Below, in pieces: positions 29,578 through 34,577 of a stretch of DNA of 34,577 nucleotides. Each line of letters opens with the position of its first letter. Within the stretch, counting starts at the first letter, position 1. The notes beneath the pieces were generated by a model. It did no database searches. It worked only from the letters and a program-made list of their open reading frames with translations, and had not been told where the DNA came from. The stretch is from an uncultured Clostridia bacterium (GTDB lineage: Bacteria; Bacillota; Clostridia; Christensenellales; Borkfalkiaceae). The DNA is taken from the NCBI GenBank assembly GCA_947177975.1, contig CAMWWH010000009.1, forward strand, positions 1 to 34,577, read 5' to 3'. The position numbers were made by a program, and so were the translations under genes.

Positions 29578-29940
29578 TTATTTATTCATAGCGTATATAG
29601 CTATATTATTTTTTTCAATGTTCAACGCTGTTGCCGCCGCGTTTAATATATCGCTTCTGGTCATTAAGTTGCGTGCGCCTTCACAGACGATTACTACTCC
29701 TTCCACGCCGTCTTTGCCTTCGGTTATCATAACCTCGGCTTTACCTACGCCGTCTATTTCGGACAGAATACGCATAAGTTTGACCTCGGTTGCCGACCGC
29801 GCAACGTCGTTTGAAGAAACGGTGGATATCTTACTTTTGCCTCCGTACAGCAATACCGCAAACGCGACTAAAACTACCAGCAAACAGCTGATTACAAGTA
29901 TTTTTCTGTGAGACTTTAAATAGTCAGTCAGCCTTTTCAT
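29578..29940 (-). CDS. spoIIIAG: Stage III sporulation protein AG, minimal form
   Basis: A 120-residue protein, about half of B. subtilis SpoIIIAG (229). A membrane segment (about residues 13-33) is followed by a short linker and one ring-building fold readable as helix (TEVKLMRILSEID), strand (GKAEVMITE), strand (GVEGVVIVCEGA), helix and strand (NNIAIYAM). The beta-rich insertion that forms the large barrel in the B. subtilis ring has no counterpart here: only about five residues join the first two strands. It overlaps AF by 17 nt. Assignment rests on order (AF-AG-AH) and this fold. Confidence 0.88.
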   Translation of the reverse strand: MKRLTDYLKSHRKILVISCLLVVLVAFAVLLYGGKSKISTVSSNDVARSATEVKLMRILSEIDGVGKAEVMITEGKDGVEGVVIVCEGARNLMTRSDILNAAATALNIEKNNIAIYAMNK

Positions 29941-30355
29941 TTACTGTTATATTTATATAGCCCAAGCCTTCCAAATATTCCGTAATTTGTGCGACAGTTT
30001 GTACGTTTTCGAAATTTCCGCAAACAGTAACTCCGTTTTCGGCAATTTTATTTCCGTCGTACACTATTTCGACAATACATACGCAGTCAAAGCCCAGATC
30101 GTCGTTGACTTTCTGCGTTAAAAGTCTGCTCTGGTTTTGTGCATAAACCTGCGAAACGTAGTTGTAATCGTACGAAGCCGAGCTTTCAGACGGAGTAAAA
30201 GTAAAAATTTTGGTAATAGGACTTATCAGCATGCCGATACTTACGAGGCGCAAAACGAAATTCACGCTCTTTTTAAGCTTTCCCTCCGGCACTATAAAGC
30301 TGATTATTACGGTTAAAAATATTACGCCTACGGCGGTAAGTAAATATGCTTTCAT
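29924..30355 (-). CDS. spoIIIAF: Stage III sporulation protein AF
   Basis: A 143-residue membrane protein of the spoIIIA channel. Two hydrophobic helices (about residues 5-22 and 33-50) with PEGKLKKSVNFVLRLVSIGM between them are typical of SpoIIIAF. A ring-building domain follows from about 75 to 140. Shorter than the B. subtilis form (206). Its ATG overlaps the AE stop (ATGA), and its 3' end overlaps AG by 17 nt. Confidence 0.9.
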   Translation of the reverse strand: MKAYLLTAVGVIFLTVIISFIVPEGKLKKSVNFVLRLVSIGMLISPITKIFTFTPSESSASYDYNYVSQVYAQNQSRLLTQKVNDDLGFDCVCIVEIVYDGNKIAENGVTVCGNFENVQTVAQITEYLEGLGYINITVNEKAD

Positions 30356-31617
30356 ATAAACGCGTACGACGAATTTAAAATGAGCATTACGACCAAAAAG
30401 TACAGGAACGCAACCATCAGTATGCCCGCAATCAGGTACTCTACGTCTTTAGCAAACTCGGAAAAGAGCGAATAGATCGTCTTTTCGCCGAGAGGTTGAG
30501 AAATCGCAGCCGTAATTTTGAGCATTACCGAAAACGCTGCCAGCATTATAAGCGGCTGGATTATTTCCGATATCAGCATTACTATGCCGAGTATTCCCAG
30601 CGAGCTTCTTACAACCGAGCCCGACATTACGACCATATCCACTCCCGCCGACAAAAAGTTTCCGACTATCGGCACGGAATTGCCGACGAGATATTTCGTA
30701 ACCTTGAAAAATACTCCGTTGAAGAGCGATGTCGCGGAGCTCTGAACGGTTATAAACAACCCGAAAACCGTCACGGTTATTCCGATTACCCATTTCATAA
30801 CCGATTTTATCAGCGACGCAACTCCCGTGAACGAAATTTCGGGATTGATTTTAGACGTAAAGTTCAGTACGATTACGGCTATGGTTGCGGGAAATATGAA
30901 CGAGCTTACGATTTCGATAGCGCCACCGCTTAGAAACAGCGCCGACGGCTGGTAGATTGCCGCGGATTCGCTACCTCCCGTAAGTATGGTCAGCGTTACG
31001 AGTATCGGAGTAATTATCTCCACCTGTCTTTTTATATTCGTTATGCACTTTACCGACGTGGAAACAATGCCGAAAAGCATTGACGAAAGTATGAGCATAA
31101 TAAGCGAAACGCAGGCAAGGCGGATTACCTTTGCCGTCGTCTTGCCTATTATTCCGCCCTCCGCGCCCGAGGATACGGCGCAAAGAATGGAAATTGCGAC
31201 AATCTGGGCGAATGCGGGCAACATCGAAGTTACGCGGTTAAACAGAACGGATAAAAGTTCGGTTATGTAGTCCGAATAATTTACGCCTAAATTGCCGTTG
31301 ACAAGATAGCTGACGATTTCTTTCGCCGTATCGCCGAAGCTGAAAAGATAGTCGTTGCCGTATTCGTCGAGATATTTCTGAATTTCCGTTAAATCGAGGC
31401 TGTCGATTATCGAAGATATGTTTTCGTTCAGGTCGGCGCCGTCATCGGCGTAGGCGTAAATTCTGCCGCCCAGTGTCAGCGGTAAGGTAAAAATGAATAA
31501 AATTACGCAGACCGCAAAAACGATTTTGATTAAGTTAATTGAATTAACTTTACTATTACGCCGAAGAGCGACTGTAAGATGGGAACCGACATTACGAATA
31601 TTATAATTTTTCCGCAT
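30352..31617 (-). CDS. spoIIIAE: Stage III sporulation protein AE
   Basis: A polytopic membrane protein of the spoIIIA complex, up to 421 residues, with a signal-like segment at about 29-55, an acidic stretch (SSIIDSLDLTEIQ), and seven or more membrane helices with conserved GNSVPIVGNFLSAGVDM. As drawn from the ATG at 31617 it overlaps spoIIIAD by 88 nt and has 26 extra basic residues before the signal sequence. That ATG has no Shine-Dalgarno. A rare ATT start at 31539 would give a normal 10-nt overlap. The true start is uncertain. Confidence 0.92.
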   Translation of the reverse strand: MRKNYNIRNVGSHLTVALRRNSKVNSINLIKIVFAVCVILFIFTLPLTLGGRIYAYADDGADLNENISSIIDSLDLTEIQKYLDEYGNDYLFSFGDTAKEIVSYLVNGNLGVNYSDYITELLSVLFNRVTSMLPAFAQIVAISILCAVSSGAEGGIIGKTTAKVIRLACVSLIMLILSSMLFGIVSTSVKCITNIKRQVEIITPILVTLTILTGGSESAAIYQPSALFLSGGAIEIVSSFIFPATIAVIVLNFTSKINPEISFTGVASLIKSVMKWVIGITVTVFGLFITVQSSATSLFNGVFFKVTKYLVGNSVPIVGNFLSAGVDMVVMSGSVVRSSLGILGIVMLISEIIQPLIMLAAFSVMLKITAAISQPLGEKTIYSLFSEFAKDVEYLIAGILMVAFLYFLVVMLILNSSYAFI

Positions 31618-31922
31618 AAAACCAACTTGTCCGCAACCGACTCGAACCCCAAATCCTTGATAGAGCTTGCCGTAAGCTCGATGAGATAGCCCACCCCGAC
31701 CACTTTGAAAATAATTCTTAAAACCGACTTGTCTATATTGGTCTGCTCCGAAAACTGCTTAATAAATCTGATGCTTTCGGAAAGATAGTCAAATCCGCAC
31801 AAGACGAGCATAATTCCGCCCGCCGTTACGCACAGAGGCACAAGGTCGGATTTTTGCGATTTTAAAATGAAGGCGCAAACCGCGGTTATAACCGCCACTG
31901 CGCATAACTGAAAAACAGGCAT
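31530..31922 (-). CDS. spoIIIAD: Stage III sporulation protein AD
   Basis: A 130-residue membrane protein with four hydrophobic helices. The conserved internal stretch FKVVGVGYLIELTASSIKDLG is the SpoIIIAD/AC shared motif. It follows AC with an abutting stop and start (TAAATG). It forms, with AC and AE, the membrane platform of the channel. Length is normal for the family. Confidence 0.94.
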   Translation of the reverse strand: MPVFQLCAVAVITAVCAFILKSQKSDLVPLCVTAGGIMLVLCGFDYLSESIRFIKQFSEQTNIDKSVLRIIFKVVGVGYLIELTASSIKDLGFESVADKLVLCGKIIIFVMSVPILQSLFGVIVKLIQLT

Positions 31923-32120
31923 TTAGAATACGTCGAATAACTGTTTAATCTGGGTAAACAGATCTGAAATCATTGATATAACCACCGTAAGCGCAATAAT
32001 CAGCCCGACAAGACTTACAATCGTCGCTATGTCGTCACGGTCGCTCTTTTTTAAAATCTGGCAGACTATCGTAACTATTATGCCGACCGCCGCCAGCTTG
32101 AAAATTATACTTATATCCAT
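31923..32120 (-). CDS. spoIIIAC: Stage III sporulation protein AC
   Basis: A 65-residue, two-helix membrane protein (MDISIIFKLAAVGIIVTIVC, then a basic turn KKSDRDD and a second helix), the smallest member of the spoIIIA operon. I chose the ATG at 32120, which matches the family start. A GTG at 32126 overlapping the AB stop as GTGA would add two residues. It is followed at once by AD. Confidence 0.9.
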   Translation of the reverse strand: MDISIIFKLAAVGIIVTIVCQILKKSDRDDIATIVSLVGLIIALTVVISMISDLFTQIKQLFDVF

Positions 32121-32122
32121 CG

Positions 32123-32548
32123 TCACGCAAGTAGTACGGCTATTAAAATGCCCGCCATCAGGCTGAGCTTAAAATACAGTGAGCCGTACTTTTTATATTT
32201 TTCTTCGCTCTTTTGCTTTAAATTAAGCAACGTCTGTCCTTTTTCGTTCAAATAAACAAGCTGTGTCGGCGCGTCGGTCTTTCCGATATCGCCTATATAG
32301 CGCGATAAAAATTCGCCGTCCTCACCCTTTACGACTCTTTCTCCGCGCATTGCCCTTTTAACGCTGTCGAATTCTTCGGCTACCACGGCTACCTTGTCCT
32401 TATTGAATTTTAAGTTCAATATCAGCTTTTTGTTAAAGTCGTAAAACTGTCCGAAGACTTTCATTTCCTTCTTCATTTCAGCCGAGATTGCCATTCCCAA
32501 TCCGCCCGACAGAAGAACAATTGCAAACAGTATCAAAATTTTTATCAT
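32123..32548 (-). CDS. spoIIIAB: Stage III sporulation protein AB
   Basis: A 141-residue protein with an N-terminal membrane anchor (about residues 2-22), a soluble helical domain and a C-terminal hydrophobic segment (LYFKLSLMAGILIAVLLA). This topology and the LGMAISAEMKKEMK start fit SpoIIIAB, a GspF-like membrane component. The ATG lies 71 nt inside the end of spoIIIAA in another frame, a longer overlap than usual. Confidence 0.9.
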   Translation of the reverse strand: MIKILILFAIVLLSGGLGMAISAEMKKEMKVFGQFYDFNKKLILNLKFNKDKVAVVAEEFDSVKRAMRGERVVKGEDGEFLSRYIGDIGKTDAPTQLVYLNEKGQTLLNLKQKSEEKYKKYGSLYFKLSLMAGILIAVLLA

Positions 32549-33380
32549 ATACTACGATTTCTCTGCCTATACCGTGCAGCTCTACGTACAGCCCGAACGG
32601 CAAATTTTTGAGTTTGTTTCTGTCGGTAATATGCGACGAGGCAATTACCGCAATGCCGCAGTCGGTTGCGTATCCGACCGCGTTTACGTCGTCGTTTCCG
32701 TAAAGCTCGTCGGTTATTATGACGTCGGGGCGCATAACCCTTATCGAGTTTTTGAACGCGGTTATTTTATTGCCGCCGCGCACGATATCGCACCCTTTGC
32801 CTAAATCGAACCCTTTACCGTCGCCGTCCGCCGCCGCAATTTCGTTCCTTTCATCGAAAATCAATACGCTTAAATCCGTGTTTTGTGAAAGCTTGCGCGC
32901 CAAGTCCCTCAATAAAGTCGTTTTACCGAAGCCGGGCGGTGAAAAAATAAGAGTATTTTTTATACCGTTTTCGCAAACCGGGCCGTAAATTCCGTCGGCC
33001 GCACCGCAAACGTCGTGCGGTATGCGGATATTTAAAGAGGTTACGCGCTTTACAGTGACGATTTCTCCTCCCTGCATAACGTACTCGCCCGCTATACCTA
33101 TCCTTACGCCGCCGTCAACGGTAATAAATCCGTCTTTCAGTTGTTCGGAATATACGTAAACGTTGCCGCTCATAGACGCGTTCAACACGTTTTCGGCATT
33201 GACGCAAGTTAACGCTTGTGCGGAATTTGAAGTTACTCCGTACTCGTTGATATACTTATATTCGCCGCGGTACTGAATAATGACAGGTTGTCCGCTCCGC
33301 AAACGTATTTCGTTCAGATAATTGAAGTTGACATTGTTTAGCGCGGATAGAATTTCCGACGGCAGAAAGTATAAATTCAT
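32478..33380 (-). CDS. spoIIIAA: Stage III sporulation protein AA, secretion-type ATPase
   Basis: A 300-residue AAA-type ATPase related to type II/IV secretion motors, which energises the SpoIIIA channel. Early blocks are LNEIRLRSGQPV and GGVRIGIAGEYV. Walker A SPPGFGKTT (147-155), FDERNEI (175-181) and Walker B IITDE (221-225) follow. The ATG has no clear Shine-Dalgarno. No convincing sigma-E promoter could be read in the 60-bp gap to htpG. Its last 23 codons overlap spoIIIAB. Confidence 0.95.
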   Translation of the reverse strand: MNLYFLPSEILSALNNVNFNYLNEIRLRSGQPVIIQYRGEYKYINEYGVTSNSAQALTCVNAENVLNASMSGNVYVYSEQLKDGFITVDGGVRIGIAGEYVMQGGEIVTVKRVTSLNIRIPHDVCGAADGIYGPVCENGIKNTLIFSPPGFGKTTLLRDLARKLSQNTDLSVLIFDERNEIAAADGDGKGFDLGKGCDIVRGGNKITAFKNSIRVMRPDVIITDELYGNDDVNAVGYATDCGIAVIASSHITDRNKLKNLPFGLYVELHGIGREIVVYDKNFDTVCNCSSVGRIGNGNLG

Positions 33381-33408
33381 ACTATAATTTATTAAAAAGC
33401 ATAAAAAA

Positions 33409-33430
33409 AATAACCGCCGAAGCGGTTATT
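33409..33430 (-). terminator. htpG terminator with UUCG tetraloop
   Basis: AATAACCGC and GCGGTTATT form a perfect 9-bp stem. On the minus strand the loop is TTCG and the stem runs into a run of eight T. It insulates htpG from the spoIIIA operon. Confidence 0.9.
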
Positions 33431-33444
33431 CGAATTATTGCGAT

Positions 33445-34577
33445 TTATTTATCAAGATATAAACTTAAAAGTTGTAAGTTATCGGTTAAGAATTTGTCGA
33501 GCTCCTCGGGGCTGAGTTTCTTAAACGACAGCAACGCAAGCGAATATACGTGCTTTGCCACAAACTTCTGCTTGTCGTCGGGCAAGTCTTTGATTTTTGC
33601 CACGATAGGATTAGCCGTGTTTACGATAAGCGTTTTACCCATCTTATCGTCGGTCATACCGTAAAACTGCCCCATTTCCGAGTACCTTCTCATATACTCG
33701 TCCACGTTGATAATCGCTGGCACGTCGCCGTTTTTGAGGTGCTGCGTTTTGACCGTTACCGTTTCGTCGGCAATCGCGTTTTTGAAAATGTCGGTAAGAA
33801 CGCTGTCTTCCGCCGCGTCGTCGCCTTTGAGCGCGCCCGCAACGTCCGCGTCAATTCGCATAAACTTGACCTTGTCGGGCATTTTGTACTCGATAAAGCT
33901 TATAAAATGCGGGTCGATAAAGGTGTCGCAATTCAGTGCGTTGAGCCCGTTGTCCTTAAACATTTTAATGTATTGCGCCTGCTGCTGAGGGTCGGATACG
34001 TAATAGACGGTCTTAGGCTTGCTCTCCTTCTTCTCACCTTCCTTCGGCTCTTCTTCGGGGTCAAGGAATTCGGACAGCGGTTTGTAGTTGCCGTCAAGGT
34101 CTTTCCAGATAATAACGTCTTTTACTTTATCGTAGAACTCGTTTTCCTTAATGCAGCCAAATTTGATGAAGTTTGCAAGGTCGCTCCAACATTCTTCGTA
34201 CTTCGCTCTGTCGTTTTTGTAAAGCGCGGTGAGCTTGTCGGCAACTTTCTTTATTATATATTTTGTTATGCGCTGTACCTGCTTGTCGTTTTGCAGGAAC
34301 GAACGCGATACGTTTAATGGAATGTCGGGGCAGTCGATAACGCCGTTTAACAGCATTAAGAACTCGGGAATGACTTCTTTAATGTTGTCGGCGATAAATA
34401 CCTGATTGCAGTACAGCTTGACTTTGCCGCGCTCCAACTCCACCTTGTTTTTCACCTTGGGGAAATAGAGTATGCCTTTCAGCTTGAAAGGATAGTCCAT
34501 ATCGAGGTGCACCCAGAAAATCGGCGCTTCGTAGTCCATAAACGTGTCGGTGTAGAAGTTTTTGTACTCCTCGTCCG
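33445..34577 (-). CDS. htpG: Hsp90-family chaperone HtpG, N-terminus outside window
   Basis: About 377 residues of the middle and C-terminal domains. The frame stays open to the window edge, reading DEEYKNFYTD then FWVHLDMDYPFKLKGILY, the start of the Hsp90 middle domain; the ATP-binding N-domain must lie to the right. SRSFLQNDKQVQ near the middle contains the catalytic-loop Arg and Gln-type residues (RSFLQ). A charged insert (PEEEPKEGEKKES) lies before YYVSDP. The C-terminal dimerisation region ends the chain. The ATG at 34539 is internal, not the start. Confidence 0.95.
   Translation of the reverse strand, partial: DEEYKNFYTDTFMDYEAPIFWVHLDMDYPFKLKGILYFPKVKNKVELERGKVKLYCNQVFIADNIKEVIPEFLMLLNGVIDCPDIPLNVSRSFLQNDKQVQRITKYIIKKVADKLTALYKNDRAKYEECWSDLANFIKFGCIKENEFYDKVKDVIIWKDLDGNYKPLSEFLDPEEEPKEGEKKESKPKTVYYVSDPQQQAQYIKMFKDNGLNALNCDTFIDPHFISFIEYKMPDKVKFMRIDADVAGALKGDDAAEDSVLTDIFKNAIADETVTVKTQHLKNGDVPAIINVDEYMRRYSEMGQFYGMTDDKMGKTLIVNTANPIVAKIKDLPDDKQKFVAKHVYSLALLSFKKLSPEELDKFLTDNLQLLSLYLDK

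Noticed and set aside
33550-34317. 255-residue open frame on the plus strand
   Set aside because: Antisense to the well-supported htpG in a wobble-mirrored frame; Arg/Val/Phe-rich with no family motif or Shine-Dalgarno.
1-34577. tRNA, rRNA, CRISPR array, insertion sequence
   Set aside because: No cloverleaf-type segment, regularly spaced repeat series or transposase frame was found on either strand; gene-free gaps are all shorter than 300 bases.

Overview
The window looks like the chromosome of a low-to-moderate GC, endospore-lineage Firmicute of the class Clostridia, probably an uncultured gut-type lineage. The evidence is a complete eight-gene spoIIIAA-AH operon, spoIVB, a ytfJ/gerW homologue, two DacF-type carboxypeptidases, and gene orders that closely follow the Bacillus subtilis spoIIIA - asp23 - nusB - folD - ispA - dxs - tlyA - nadK/argR - recN - spoIVB and scpA-scpB-dac-rluB loci. 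Everything from 5472 to the right edge is on the minus strand. Only xer-like/hflX (2288-4555) and lexA (4840-5433) are on the plus strand.

Left edge (1-2173, minus): an accessory-looking patch. It holds a truncated anchored surface-type protein, a DUF3850 (PUA/ASCH-like) protein with a cysteine-rich insert, three tandem hairpins, and an AT-rich DUF3592-like membrane protein. 2288-5466 (plus): a tyrosine recombinase coupled to hflX, then lexA with its own promoter and a candidate SOS operator. Antisense to the end of hflX lies a 58-residue cysteine-rich small gene (4536-4712).

5472-11805 (minus): lysA - M50 protease - scpA - scpB - terminator - DUF2953 - ytfJ - dac - rluB, largely joined by overlapping start and stop codons, with a promoter before lysA.

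11856-19857 (minus): the most unusual part. One promoter drives a divergent class-I release-factor-like protein, a UvrD-like SF1 helicase, a coiled-coil protein, a one-pass membrane protein with an ankyrin-like cytoplasmic head and a large GLUG-type extracytoplasmic beta-helix, a SpoIIM-like membrane protein, and a DacF-type carboxypeptidase. The first three are joined by ATGA and TAATG junctions. This cassette occupies the place after spoIVB where spo0A sits in many spore formers. It is my best candidate for an undescribed functional unit.

19916-29069 (minus): a conserved housekeeping operon running asp23, nusB, folD, ispA, dxs, tlyA, nadK, argR, recN, spoIVB, with strong extended -10 promoters before asp23 and nadK. 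29079-33380: the spoIIIA operon, with a very short SpoIIIAG and unusually long out-of-frame overlaps at AA/AB and AD/AE. 33445-34577: the middle and C-terminal part of HtpG, its N-terminal ATPase domain lying outside the window.

Promoters could be read by eye for several genes. Most share a TTGCA/TTGAC -35, a 17-bp spacer and a TGn extended -10. Three genes (xer-like, release-factor-like, nadK) have a -10 only 6-7 nt before the ATG and no Shine-Dalgarno, suggesting leaderless transcripts. No tRNA, rRNA, CRISPR array, insertion sequence or clear attachment site was seen. All assignments were made by reading motifs and gene order; no database search was run.
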